Virus record (IMG/VR): IMGVR_UViG_3300032820_000003
Location: 1-64,000 of that record
Length of the DNA: 64,000 nucleotides
Direction: 5' to 3' (one strand)
Source: a virus
A program made the translations under genes and the position numbers. The notes beneath the pieces are model-generated. The model ran no database searches and had not been told where the DNA came from. It saw nothing but the letters and a program-made list of their open reading frames with translations. This document shows positions 48,097 through 57,334 of this stretch, one piece after another (position 1 is the stretch's first letter; each line of letters opens with the position of its first letter).

Positions 48097-49536
48097 CTAC
48101 TCGTTAGTTAATGTTTCAGTAGGTGCGCCAATAGCAACTTCAACGTTGTCAGATACATTCCAATTGGCTGCTGTCACACTTTGATGTATCTTAAATTCCT
48201 TAGTAGCAAATCCGTCTGAGGCTCCAGCATTACCACCGCCCCCTATTTCATTAAGTTTAATAGTCATAGTACCAACTTTCATTCGGTCAAATATACAAGC
48301 ACCACCTTCCGTATACAAATTACTTAAAGTTAGCTTATCTATCTTACCATTTTTTGCACTTGTAGGGGCATCGATATGGATTCTATCGTACGATCCGCCT
48401 GAAGTCACCATTGCTTCAGCCTGATGATGACCTCCACCGACTGCCCTCATTCTTGAGGTTCCCGGTGTAGTATTTATTGATTGACCATCTGAAGCGTTTC
48501 CAAGTACGTTGATCGTATGCGCTGTTATATTATCAAAATACATCATCGTACATCTTGACTTTTCGATCAGTAATTCTCCTACCTCTAGGAAGGTAGGGAC
48601 AGCGTTCTCTCCAGCTACTACTGTACCCCCAATCAATACTGCTGTAGCCGAAGCCGCAGTACCGCCAGCAGACGTATGTGCTGATGAAGGTATAGCTGAA
48701 CCGTTATATACAGTTCCTACAGATACATTCTCTATTTTAATTTCTCTTACTGGTGTATCAGATAGAACAATTCGTAACGTATTATCTTCTTTATTCTCTT
48801 TCCTCCACGCCATTGTTTGTTCTAATGTAGGAGATGGATGTTCAGCGGGAGCAGCATATATGCCTGAGTCTCCATTTGTGAAGCTTCTATCGGCTAAGAC
48901 CGTCTCATTTACAACAACTCCAGTACCCGCAGTACCACCTACTGCTAATAAACCAATAGCCATCTGTGGGCTTAGACCCATCATTCTCAAGAACGAATAT
49001 GGAGACATCATAATTTTAAAGGTTGTCTTCCATTTCGCTGACTCAGAATTCAAATATTCAATCTTGGCTAATAGCCAATTTCTCCATACGGTAATCTTTC
49101 TATATAGAGCAATTGGTGATCTAATAACTGCCATTGGAGCAGCTTTAATTGTTTGCCACCACGCTCTGAAATTACTTACATGTAATAGTAATCCAAGTAC
49201 AATTAAACCTGACGATGCAGCAACTGTATTTATTAGATTTGCTTGTAAGTAAACAACAAAATCAAAAAGCCTATTTGCTATACTAAGGGATATATAAGGG
49301 GCGAGTGCAGGGATCGGATTAATATACGAACACAGCAAACCAAAACCGCCCATTAATACTAATAATGCCGTATTTATCGCCCCCAAAGTTGTAGCTATCC
49401 GTTTTACAGGAAGAACCAACGTTGGTAAGGTAATATGTGGCAAACTAAAACTAATCTTTGGTAACTTAATAGTCGGCATTTTAAATTCAGGTATTGCTAT
49501 AACTGATAAAATACTCTTTAAAAACCGTTGTATCAT
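48097..49536 (-). CDS. Large membrane-anchored protein in virion cluster
   Basis: A 479-residue protein. The first 210 residues hold several hydrophobic segments (for example TALLVLMGGFGLLCSYI and SSGLIVLGLLLHVSNF) and a start with Pro/Lys/Leu repeats. Residues 215-479 are soluble, beta-rich, Gly/Thr/Ser-rich, with short repeats like a beta-helix or virion domain. AGAGG precedes the ATG, and a TAGTATAATA element lies upstream. A membrane-inserting virion protein is plausible. Confidence 0.65.
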   Translation of the reverse strand: MIQRFLKSILSVIAIPEFKMPTIKLPKISFSLPHITLPTLVLPVKRIATTLGAINTALLVLMGGFGLLCSYINPIPALAPYISLSIANRLFDFVVYLQANLINTVAASSGLIVLGLLLHVSNFRAWWQTIKAAPMAVIRSPIALYRKITVWRNWLLAKIEYLNSESAKWKTTFKIMMSPYSFLRMMGLSPQMAIGLLAVGGTAGTGVVVNETVLADRSFTNGDSGIYAAPAEHPSPTLEQTMAWRKENKEDNTLRIVLSDTPVREIKIENVSVGTVYNGSAIPSSAHTSAGGTAASATAVLIGGTVVAGENAVPTFLEVGELLIEKSRCTMMYFDNITAHTINVLGNASDGQSINTTPGTSRMRAVGGGHHQAEAMVTSGGSYDRIHIDAPTSAKNGKIDKLTLSNLYTEGGACIFDRMKVGTMTIKLNEIGGGGNAGASDGFATKEFKIHQSVTAANWNVSDNVEVAIGAPTETLTNE

Positions 49537-49582
49537 GCTCTCACCTCTCTTTCAGTACTAGGAAATAATAAATTCCCTACTT

Positions 49583-49592
49583 TATTATACTA
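49583..49592 (-). promoter_or_regulatory. TAGTATAATA promoter element
   Basis: The minus strand reads TATCTAGTATAATAAAGTAGGG, just past the stop of the reductase gene and ahead of the 479-residue gene. Confidence 0.5.
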
Positions 49593-49604
49593 GATAACTC
49601 CGAA

Positions 49605-51494
49605 TTATGCAATTTCACAAGCACTCCAATCACAAGATAAGCACTTATGACAACCGCTTTCATATATAATATTTGGATTTTCACAACAATCAAACGTCAT
49701 CTCTTCATTTTTAGTCCCTTTTACAAGGATTTCTTTTTCTCGACTTCCAGCCCTATAGACTGTAATTCCTTTACAATCAGTCTTCCATGCTAACATATAC
49801 GTCTCATATACATCCTCAATAGTTGCATCATTTGGCATATTAATAGTTTTAGAGATTCCTGAATCAACATGAGGTTGAAATGCTGCTTGCATTAAAACAT
49901 GTTCAGCAGGAGTTAGTTCTGGAGATGTAATATAGATTCGTTTTACATCATCAGGAACATCATCTCGATCTTGAAGACTACCCCCTTCAGCTAAAAAGTC
50001 CATTAAATCTTCTGAATAAAACTCTCGTTCTTTAGCTTCTTGCTCAAAGTATTTATTTACATACATTAATGTTTGAGCCTCTCCTGTCTCCTCTTTTAAA
50101 ATATTTTGTTTTCTCCATGCCAATGCAAACGTAGGTTCTATACCTGATGAACAGTCTGCTAACATAGATATAGTTCCTGTTGGAGCCACAGTCATACGAC
50201 AAGCATTTCGATACGCCTCAGTTACATGATTAAATGAACTCTGTTCCCATGCAGGAAAGGTTCCTCTTTTCGCTGCAAGATCGAGGGATGCTAAATCAGC
50301 TTCTCGTGTTATATATTGTATAAGTAATCCTGCAATCTTTCTTGCATCTTCACTATTATAAGGCACTCTTAATTGTATTAATAGATCAGCAAATCCCATT
50401 ATACCTACGCCAATCTTGCGAGTTGCTTTAGTCATCTGTTCAATTTCAGGAGTAGCATAATAATTTGCATCGATAACATTATCTAAGAAATTTACAGACA
50501 GTCTTGTAACTTTAGCTAATCGTTGCCAATCAATATGTTCCTCCCATGATAATGAACTATCCTCTGATACTAAACCTGATGCATCATAACTTGCAGCTTT
50601 CTGATAAAACTTGGCAACATTAATTGATCCTAAATTACATGATTCATTTCCAAGAAGTGGCTGTTCACCACATGGATTTGTTGCAATCATTTCACCATAT
50701 TGCCCTATAACTTTATTATCCCTATTAACTTGATCTAAGAAAATCATTCCGGGTTCACCGTTTCTCCATGCCCCCTCAACTATCTTATTAAAAACATATC
50801 TAGCAGAAACAGTATCGACTAAATGATTAGTATGTGGATCAATTAATCCATATGTCATATCATATTCAACCATTTTCATAAATCTAGAATCGACTCCGAC
50901 TGAAATATTGAAGTTATGAATGTCTCCTTCAGTAGCTTTACAAGCAATGAAATCTAAAATATCGGGATGATATACTGACATTACTGCCATATTAGCACCG
51001 TCACGTTTCCCAGCTTGCGTGACCATAGAAGATACTCGTGAAAGAGTCTTTAATACTTCAATCGGGCCACAGGCTTTACCATGAGTTGTTTTAATGCTAG
51101 TTCCTGCGGGACGTAAATGAGATAATGAAAAACCTGTCCCTCCTCCAAACTTCTGAACCATTGCCATATCATGAGCAGTTTTCATAATGTCCTGCATACT
51201 ATCCTCTAAAGGTAGTACAAAACATGCTGATAAAGTTCCTTGTTCAGTTCCAGCATTCATTAAAGTTGGAGAGTTTGGAACAAATTCTAATTTCTCCATT
51301 ATATCTATAAATTCCTGTTTAAGTAAATCCTTTTCAACAGGTAAAGTAAGGTAGTCATCTTCGACTTTCGCAATTGCTTCAGCCACCCGACTAAATAAAT
51401 CGTTTCCATCTTCGACAGTTTCCCCTTTATTATTTTTTAAATAGTAACGATTCCTCGCCACAGTTTCAGCATGTGGTGCTAACGTAGTTGTCAT
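49605..51494 (-). CDS. nrdJ: Adenosylcobalamin-dependent (class II) ribonucleotide reductase
   Basis: A 629-residue protein. Motifs are NSPTLMNAGT (about 74-83), Cys91 in LSACFVLPL, FGGGTGFSLSHLRP, Asn273-Pro-Cys275-Gly-Glu277 of the radical site, Cys286 in NESCNLGSIN, and APTGTISMLADCSSGIEP. These are the class II (B12-dependent) alpha subunit; no beta subunit is encoded nearby. The C-terminus ends CHKCLSCDWSAC, redox or zinc Cys residues. It makes dNTPs for phage replication. AAGGAGG precedes the ATG. Placement between terminase and portal genes is unusual. Confidence 0.9.
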   Translation of the reverse strand: MTTTLAPHAETVARNRYYLKNNKGETVEDGNDLFSRVAEAIAKVEDDYLTLPVEKDLLKQEFIDIMEKLEFVPNSPTLMNAGTEQGTLSACFVLPLEDSMQDIMKTAHDMAMVQKFGGGTGFSLSHLRPAGTSIKTTHGKACGPIEVLKTLSRVSSMVTQAGKRDGANMAVMSVYHPDILDFIACKATEGDIHNFNISVGVDSRFMKMVEYDMTYGLIDPHTNHLVDTVSARYVFNKIVEGAWRNGEPGMIFLDQVNRDNKVIGQYGEMIATNPCGEQPLLGNESCNLGSINVAKFYQKAASYDASGLVSEDSSLSWEEHIDWQRLAKVTRLSVNFLDNVIDANYYATPEIEQMTKATRKIGVGIMGFADLLIQLRVPYNSEDARKIAGLLIQYITREADLASLDLAAKRGTFPAWEQSSFNHVTEAYRNACRMTVAPTGTISMLADCSSGIEPTFALAWRKQNILKEETGEAQTLMYVNKYFEQEAKEREFYSEDLMDFLAEGGSLQDRDDVPDDVKRIYITSPELTPAEHVLMQAAFQPHVDSGISKTINMPNDATIEDVYETYMLAWKTDCKGITVYRAGSREKEILVKGTKNEEMTFDCCENPNIIYESGCHKCLSCDWSACEIA

Positions 51495-51515
51495 ATGTAT
51501 AAATCCTCCTTAAAA

Positions 51516-53204
51516 TTATCCTCGATATCCACAGTAGAGACATAAATTGTTTGCTTTAACCCAAAACGATTCGACACAGATGCTTTCTTGACAGTCAGGA
51601 TTTGGAGCAGTCGCCCCAAGTTGATTCGTATCATTCCATGATAACTGAGTGTCTCCTGATTCTAAATCTTCTATTCCATCTTTTTTGCCACGTAATGTAG
51701 CTTCTATTTGTACGCTTGCCTTTGGTGCTGATTGTTCTCCGGGCGATACCGCCTCTAACCAATCTGTAGCACTCCCTACTGTTGTATAAACATCTTGCGA
51801 TAATTCATGACATGCTTGTAATGCCATTGCAACTGAGAAGAATGCGTCTCCGTGTCCCATAGGTGTTTCAGGTGCTTTCAATTCGTTACTTACAGATAAA
51901 ATCTGTTGAGTTTGTCGTTCATCTTGAAGCAGTTTTAAATTCCCAGAATGTACGAACTGCTCAAATATATGAGCCATCGTATTCTTAGATTTTAATGTAA
52001 ACGACATAGATCGCCATTTATGGTCTAATCCTCTATCCTCTAATTCTCCACGAGTATTATCTACATAACCCCGTGTAATATTAAAGTTTTCTGCCACTTC
52101 GTTCAGATACTCTACTTGATCTGAATAACTCCAACCATCTAACCATGATTGGTGTATCTGCTCCACTTTATCTCCAATCTTTCTGAAAATAACGAGATGT
52201 GATGGGTGTCTCTTTTTCCCCACATCAAACCCAGCGAATATTTGTTCATCAACCGATTCTGTATACGGTTTAGTTGTAGGTAGATTCCTCAACTCTGGGT
52301 CTTCTAAATTTTCTATATCTTCCTTATCAAAATATGATTCAGTCGAAAAATGTGGTACTAACAAAAACTCTGAAGCAAAAGACTTAGGTCTTGCTTTTTG
52401 TTGCTGTAGTAACCATTCTTCTGAGTATAACTCAGGCATTAAAACTCGCCTATTTGGGGCAGGGTCTAATGCTGGTAAGACTCTAGATTTAAATCTATCA
52501 TCTTTTTGTAACTTTGTCAAGAGGTCACCCGGCATCATGGGGGTTCCTAATACAATAGTAGGTACACCTTTTAAGGGAATGAATAAACTTTCCGTCATAA
52601 AATGGTCTTCTACTTTTGTAATCTGCCCCGTATTTAAAGGATTTTCAGGGTCACGTAAAACGTCATCTGCAATTAATGCCCCATTAACGTGCATACCTCT
52701 TTTAAAAGAAAACAATCCTCCATGCATAATTTCAATAGGTTTATTCTGTAAATAATACCTAAATGAATAATCAGCTTTTGGAGTCCTATTTACCATCATC
52801 TCTGAAAGAATAGGATTCCTAGAGATTTCTTTATTGATTTCAGATATATGATACTTAGCCATACCATCACTATAAGATAAATATAAGACTGACATGTCTC
52901 GTGTCGATTGTAATAATCTCCAAACACTAAAGGCATGTCCTAATATGGTTGACTTAAAATGAAACCGTGGTAACACAGCTACATAATTTAAGCCTTCCTG
53001 TAAACATTCTTCTATATCTTCTGCTACTTGTCCAACGTGCCATGCTTGAAAATATTCTGGGTGGTCAAATCCTTGCGACCATATGTCCCTAAGAAACTCC
53101 CAAAAGCTTCCAATACGAGTTGTTGTATGTGTAGTTAAGCCGTCAGATAATAATTCAAAAGCTTTACTAAATGTTGTTACATCGTTTGATTTAACCATCT
53201 CCAT
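51516..53204 (-). CDS. terL: Terminase large subunit with C-terminal zinc ribbon
   Basis: A 562-residue protein. The ATPase has LPRFHFKST as Walker A (about 78-86) and NGALIADDVL as Walker B (about 174-183). The RNase-H nuclease has Asp327 in FAGFDVGK, Asp382 in YVDNTRGELED and Asp453 in GHGDAFFSVAM. The C-terminus adds CQESIC and CLYCGYRG, a ribbon not normally part of the family. It powers DNA packaging through the portal and cuts the concatemer. Confidence 0.85.
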   Translation of the reverse strand: MEMVKSNDVTTFSKAFELLSDGLTTHTTTRIGSFWEFLRDIWSQGFDHPEYFQAWHVGQVAEDIEECLQEGLNYVAVLPRFHFKSTILGHAFSVWRLLQSTRDMSVLYLSYSDGMAKYHISEINKEISRNPILSEMMVNRTPKADYSFRYYLQNKPIEIMHGGLFSFKRGMHVNGALIADDVLRDPENPLNTGQITKVEDHFMTESLFIPLKGVPTIVLGTPMMPGDLLTKLQKDDRFKSRVLPALDPAPNRRVLMPELYSEEWLLQQQKARPKSFASEFLLVPHFSTESYFDKEDIENLEDPELRNLPTTKPYTESVDEQIFAGFDVGKKRHPSHLVIFRKIGDKVEQIHQSWLDGWSYSDQVEYLNEVAENFNITRGYVDNTRGELEDRGLDHKWRSMSFTLKSKNTMAHIFEQFVHSGNLKLLQDERQTQQILSVSNELKAPETPMGHGDAFFSVAMALQACHELSQDVYTTVGSATDWLEAVSPGEQSAPKASVQIEATLRGKKDGIEDLESGDTQLSWNDTNQLGATAPNPDCQESICVESFWVKANNLCLYCGYRG

Positions 53205-53721
53205 CCTTTTGTACTAATGTTTTTAATTTAAAAGCAACTCGTTGTAATAAATCAGGGTCTTGAATTTCATCAATTAATACAGACATAACATCCTGTACAA
53301 ATTGAAGATTAATTAAACCTTCCATTACATGCCGCTCCCCTTGAATACTTAAATCTAATGCTTTAGCGGCATCAAAAGCACGATTAAAAGTTAAAGTACC
53401 TAATTCATTTACAGCTTTATGTCGTAATGATTCATATTCATTTAAATGCTCTTCTTGTAATCTCGCATATCGCTGTGTTTCAGATTCCTGTACTTTTGTT
53501 ATAGCATCAGCACGGGTGGCTAATTTTGTATCTTTCCACCCGTCTGACTTAATCCATGAATAAACTGTTGAGGTGGCTACCTTAACATTAAATTCTTTAC
53601 TTAATTCATCAGAGATTGTTTCTGCGGTATTATCCCCAGCTAAGTACAATTCTAACGCTTTAAGTTTTACCTCTTCAGGTAGTTTCTTAGGCATTACCTG
53701 ATCCAAATGCGTATCCGCCAC
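53191..53721 (-). CDS. Terminase small subunit-like HTH protein
   Basis: A 176-residue protein starting at a GTG (53721) behind TAGGA; an ATG at 53694 is the alternative. The N-terminal part KALELYLAGDNTAETISDEL then VATSTVYSWIKSDGW is an HTH for DNA recognition; the rest is helical, for oligomerisation. It overlaps terL by 14 bases, as expected for a terminase pair. Confidence 0.75.
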   Translation of the reverse strand: MADTHLDQVMPKKLPEEVKLKALELYLAGDNTAETISDELSKEFNVKVATSTVYSWIKSDGWKDTKLATRADAITKVQESETQRYARLQEEHLNEYESLRHKAVNELGTLTFNRAFDAAKALDLSIQGERHVMEGLINLQFVQDVMSVLIDEIQDPDLLQRVAFKLKTLVQKDGDG

Positions 53722-54175
53722 CGTATTTTCCTACAGCTTGCGAATCTATATTTCCTCCATATGGAGAACCATCAGCTTGCATAAGTCTAGAAAAATCTAT
53801 ATGACCTGTTTTACCGTTTTTTGCAGCTACATGACAATAAGGTACATCTACTTTACCGCCTGTCGTATTACGTACAGGTCTATGCCTAATTACAATTTCA
53901 TCTTCTCTACCACATATTCGTGAAAAAATAGCTTCTTGCTCGTTGAGTGGTTTAAAATGTTTATTTCCCTGAACAGTTCCTTGAGTTCTTTGATAATCAA
54001 CTACTCGTTTGTTCCAAAAACAATCTTTAAATTCACACCAAACAATCTTGCCAAATTCGTTTTTCATATCTTCTTCTGTTACCCCTTCAGGTAACTTATC
54101 TTTATATTCCAGTCTTTCATGATATGATTCATTATATTGAATTCTAATCTGATCTGGGCTATTCTTGGGTTCCAT
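53687..54175 (-). CDS. Hypothetical protein
   Basis: A 162-residue protein with CEFKDC, ICGRE and PYCH, possibly one zinc, and a Gly-rich end (YGGGYAFGSGNA). AGGAGGATAT precedes the ATG. Lies between resolvase and terminase. No family recognised. Confidence 0.6.
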   Translation of the reverse strand: MEPKNSPDQIRIQYNESYHERLEYKDKLPEGVTEEDMKNEFGKIVWCEFKDCFWNKRVVDYQRTQGTVQGNKHFKPLNEQEAIFSRICGREDEIVIRHRPVRNTTGGKVDVPYCHVAAKNGKTGHIDFSRLMQADGSPYGGNIDSQAVGKYGGGYAFGSGNA

Positions 54176-54674
54176 TTATATCCTCCTGTTTCTTCCATAG
54201 TGCAATACAAGCAGCGTCTGCAAAGTCTTGCTCTTTAAATACTTCACCCCACTTGTCTATTGCATACTGTTTAATTTCTTTTTTTGAACAGTTTCCTTTT
54301 CCTACTATTTGCCTTTTCCATTTTGTATTGTCAACATAACAACAATTTATGTTTAGTATATCACACACAAAACGGACAACTCCAATTACTGAAGCAATGG
54401 AAATGGTGGCCTTGGGATTCTGGATAAAAATCGCAGATTCCACAGCAGCTAACATATCATTCCTTAATAAAAGGGTATGTTTTATTGTACTAAGTTCAGC
54501 CAAAAATTCCCTACTAAAAGATTGGAAACGGCTATCAAAATCTTTCTCTTTGCTACCCCATTTATACTGAGCAACAATCTCTTCGTTCTGGTTAATTATT
54601 ACGCCATGAATTGCTTTACTAGAACAGTCTAAACCTAAATAATATTTATTAACTATTGTTTCTTGATTCCCCAT
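54159..54674 (-). CDS. RuvC-like Holliday junction resolvase
   Basis: A 171-residue protein with YYLGLDCSSKAIHG (first Asp, about residue 16), AAVESAIFI (Glu, about 77), KWKRQIVGKGNCSKKEIKQY and QDFADAACIAL (last Asp), the order of RuvC-type RNase-H resolvases. It resolves recombination junctions or trims branched DNA before packaging. GAGGACTT precedes the ATG. Confidence 0.75.
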   Translation of the reverse strand: MGNQETIVNKYYLGLDCSSKAIHGVIINQNEEIVAQYKWGSKEKDFDSRFQSFSREFLAELSTIKHTLLLRNDMLAAVESAIFIQNPKATISIASVIGVVRFVCDILNINCCYVDNTKWKRQIVGKGNCSKKEIKQYAIDKWGEVFKEQDFADAACIALWKKQEDINGTQE

Positions 54675-55167
54675 AAGTCCTCAAAGTTACTATTCTAGAA
54701 ACTGCGTCATAGGCAGATTTATAGGCGTTTAATAAACCTCCCATTTTCTGATGTAGGGCTGACTGTTCTATTATTTCTTGGCGTAATTCTTTTAGAGAAG
54801 GGTACTTACTAAGAGCAGCACCTCTAACTTCTTCTCTGGTTAACTTTTTCTGCCCCCCATCTTCTCGTTCTTCTGCAATTCTAAAAATGGCAGTTGCATA
54901 TCCTTCATCAAAAGCAGCTTCTAAGGCTTTTCGTTTAGCTTCACAATCAGCTACTTGGGCTTCTAAATATGCTTTATATCCACCGTAAGCAATTAAAAAT
55001 TCTTCTAGCTTACGATTATCATGATTCATTAAATTTGCAAACTCTAAATCGTCCCTATCAGATAAATCTGTTTTAAACTGTGGTATATTTAATGTACGTA
55101 GTTCATTTTCTGCATTTGCTAACGCTTTAATTGGACTCCATGCTGTTTGCTTTGTTTCTATTTTCAT
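54649..55167 (-). CDS. UvsY-like recombination mediator
   Basis: A 172-residue helical protein with AYGGYKAYLEAQVADCEAKR (about 60-80), the middle YATAIFRIAEEREDGG, KYPSLKELRQEIIEQ and a C-terminal NAYKSAYDAVSRIVTLRTYG. The pattern and place next to RecA, Cas4-like and RuvC-like genes fit UvsY, which loads recombinase on SSB-coated DNA. Assignment by pattern only. Confidence 0.5.
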   Translation of the reverse strand: MKIETKQTAWSPIKALANAENELRTLNIPQFKTDLSDRDDLEFANLMNHDNRKLEEFLIAYGGYKAYLEAQVADCEAKRKALEAAFDEGYATAIFRIAEEREDGGQKKLTREEVRGAALSKYPSLKELRQEIIEQSALHQKMGGLLNAYKSAYDAVSRIVTLRTYGESRNNS

Positions 55168-55867
55168 CTTTTACCTCCCTACAAGCACAATAAAATTCAC
55201 CTGTACATTCAAGAGGAACTTCATTCGGAGTCATATTCATAATACGAATACACCTCTCTAATATTTCGTCCCATACTTTCTTGTCTTTAACTATTTTAAA
55301 GGCTTTCATATCTTGATCATTTTTATTTTCGTACACTACAATTCCATTTTTTAATCCCATTAGGTTTAAATATATCTGTAATTGTATAACGTGTTCAGGT
55401 TTGGGCTGATCGATTAAATTTTCAAACCCTCGTGCATTAATAGTTTTTAACTCTACTATTGCTCTATCTGTATCTTTATACCGTATTAAAAAGTCGTATC
55501 GTCCTGAAATAGGTGGATTATCAAACTTTAATGTTTGTTCAGCAGCTAAAAATAATCCTGCTTTTCTTAAATATTTCTCCATCCTAGTCTCAAACGCCCC
55601 ACCCGTATCAAATATACGCTGTGTTTGTGGGGTTACTTCCTGTGCGGGTAATCCACCGTGATAAGCAAAATATAAATATCGATCACATCTATTCCCTAAT
55701 GCAGATGGGTAAAACTTCTGAACAGCTTTCCACGGTCTAGTATAACCTAATACGCTGTCTATCTGCTTTAGAAACCACCTATCTTGATTCTTAACTCTGG
55801 GTTTAGAAGATTTCGCTCTCGGCTTCTTTTTCTTTTGTTGTTTTACAAGTTGTCTAATGCTTGCCAT
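55127..55867 (-). CDS. Cas4-like PD-(D/E)XK nuclease with Fe-S cysteines
   Basis: A 246-residue protein. Cys at GNRCDRYLYFA (about 58) and a C-terminal CTGEFYCACRE give the four Cys of a Cas4-type iron-sulfur cluster. Nuclease motifs are SGRYDFLIR (Asp), AIVELKTI (ExK) and VIQLQIYLNL (QxxxY). Basic N-terminus. A DNA-end-processing exonuclease of the recombination module; there is no CRISPR array nearby. Confidence 0.8.
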   Translation of the reverse strand: MASIRQLVKQQKKKKPRAKSSKPRVKNQDRWFLKQIDSVLGYTRPWKAVQKFYPSALGNRCDRYLYFAYHGGLPAQEVTPQTQRIFDTGGAFETRMEKYLRKAGLFLAAEQTLKFDNPPISGRYDFLIRYKDTDRAIVELKTINARGFENLIDQPKPEHVIQLQIYLNLMGLKNGIVVYENKNDQDMKAFKIVKDKKVWDEILERCIRIMNMTPNEVPLECTGEFYCACREVKDENRNKANSMESN

Positions 55868-56142
55868 AAAACCTTTTTAATCTCCTCCTTATTTGTTTCC
55901 TTAATATGTAATACGTTTGTAATAGCTGGTATCTCTAATAATTCCATATCACGTTTTACATCTCGTTTTTTAAGATGCCCGTAAACCCCATCCGCTTCAA
56001 TAACTAATCCAATTTCAGCAATCCAGAAATCTACTATATAATTAATAAATGAATATTGTGTGTCATATCGTAACCCACATTCATCAAGTAAATGTTGAAT
56101 ATGCTGCTCTTGTTGAGTATAGTCTTTAGGCCGCAAGTTCAC
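55843..56142 (-). CDS. DUF559/Vsr-like endonuclease
   Basis: About 99 residues from a GTG at 56142, chosen because GAGGTG precedes it; an ATG at 56196 lies deep in recA. Motifs EQHIQHLLDECGLRYDTQYS, IVDFWIAEIGLVIEADG and YGHLKKRDVKRDMEL match the DUF559/Vsr-type single-domain nuclease. Role in repair or recombination inferred from neighbours. Confidence 0.65.
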   Translation of the reverse strand: MNLRPKDYTQQEQHIQHLLDECGLRYDTQYSFINYIVDFWIAEIGLVIEADGVYGHLKKRDVKRDMELLEIPAITNVLHIKETNKEEIKKVLWQALDNL

Positions 56143-57067
56143 TTTTAAGCACCTCAAACAAGTCTGGGTTCTCTGTAAATAATTTACGGACTCCATTCAA
56201 ACCCATAGCTTTCTGTTCTTTATATGCATACCACGGGCCTGATTGAGTAATTAATTTTGCCTCAATCCCATCTCGGATATAACTTTCAGTAACATCAATT
56301 CCACCTTCCACTCTAAATGGTACGGTAGCTGAATTCCAATTCTCGCCCCCAACTTTACTCTTACGTAATCGGACTTCCATATCAAAACCAACATTAGTAG
56401 TTCCTTCTTTAATCCAACCACTTCGTCTGACTTGTAATAAGAAGTGGGCAAAGAAAGCTTGGGCTAACCCACCCGGCATATTATCTAAGGCTACAGGCCC
56501 AATACTACTTCTAACTTGGTTAATAGCTACTAAAGCTGAACCGTGTTTTAAATTAGGTAGTATTCTAGGCAATGAACTATTTACAAATCGTGCTTGCCAT
56601 GCCATTGGATTATAAGAAAAGTCTTCATCATGTACTGCTGTAGGAACTAGTCCTGCAATACTGTCTAAAACTATTACGTCTACTCCTGCCCTCATTAATT
56701 CTCTAGCTGTATCCATTGCTTCTTCACCATTGATCGGTTGGGCAACCATAACCTTTGATGAATCAATACCACATTTCTCAACCCAAGCTGAGTCCCATGA
56801 TAATTCTGTATCTATCCACGCTGTAGTCCCTCCATTTCTCTGTGCATTTGCGACAACCTGAGAGGCTAAATATGACTTACCTACATTAGTTGGGCCATAT
56901 AAAATGGTCATTCTCTTTTTAGGTATGCCACCACCAGTAAGATTATCAAGAACAGGGATATTGAAAGGGATTCTTCCAAAAGAAAAGTCGTCACTATCTC
57001 CCCTCCTTAAATTCATTGTTTTGTTTTGTAATAATGATTCTATTACATCTTCAGCACTATTTTTCAT
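56126..57067 (-). CDS. recA: RecA/UvsX-type recombinase
   Basis: A 313-residue protein with Walker A GPTNVGKS (58-65), Walker B VIVLDSIAGL (131-140), VAINQVRSSIG (loop 1 region), PGGLAQAFFAHFLLQVRR and a C-terminal helical domain. Catalyses strand exchange for recombination-dependent replication and repair. AAGGAGGG precedes the ATG. Confidence 0.85.
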   Translation of the reverse strand: MKNSAEDVIESLLQNKTMNLRRGDSDDFSFGRIPFNIPVLDNLTGGGIPKKRMTILYGPTNVGKSYLASQVVANAQRNGGTTAWIDTELSWDSAWVEKCGIDSSKVMVAQPINGEEAMDTARELMRAGVDVIVLDSIAGLVPTAVHDEDFSYNPMAWQARFVNSSLPRILPNLKHGSALVAINQVRSSIGPVALDNMPGGLAQAFFAHFLLQVRRSGWIKEGTTNVGFDMEVRLRKSKVGGENWNSATVPFRVEGGIDVTESYIRDGIEAKLITQSGPWYAYKEQKAMGLNGVRKLFTENPDLFEVLKSELAA

Positions 57068-57334
57068 TTAACCCTCCTTACGTTGATGGATCGCTTCTGC
57101 CCATGCAAAATATACAGCACAGGCTTGAATAATCTCCTCGTACATATTTTCATCGTCTTTTTCCCAAATGGCTCGTGCTACTTCACCATTCTCTTCTGTT
57201 GCTATGACATTCCAATATTCATCTGAATGTCCTGATTGGTTACCATACATTGTATCTTGACGCTCTCTTTCTGCAAGAACTGCCTCTAAGACTATTGCCC
57301 TAGTAACCTCGTTTTTAATTGCTTGATCCTTCAT
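57068..57334 (-). CDS. MazG-like nucleotide pyrophosphohydrolase
   Basis: An 88-residue, all-helical protein with VLAERERQDTMYG, IATEENGEVARAIWE (EExxE metal site) and QACAVYFAWAEAI. This is the short phage MazG-like fold, which hydrolyses NTPs or dNTPs or lowers alarmone levels. It abuts recA. Confidence 0.7.
   Translation of the reverse strand: MKDQAIKNEVTRAIVLEAVLAERERQDTMYGNQSGHSDEYWNVIATEENGEVARAIWEKDDENMYEEIIQACAVYFAWAEAIHQRKEG

Noticed and set aside
48509-49252. Plus-strand frame of 247 codons
   Set aside because: Antisense to the membrane-protein gene, which has a clear ribosome-binding site, promoter and membrane segments.
55127-55867. Cas4 as part of a CRISPR system
   Set aside because: No cas1, cas2 or array is present; neighbours are recombination genes.
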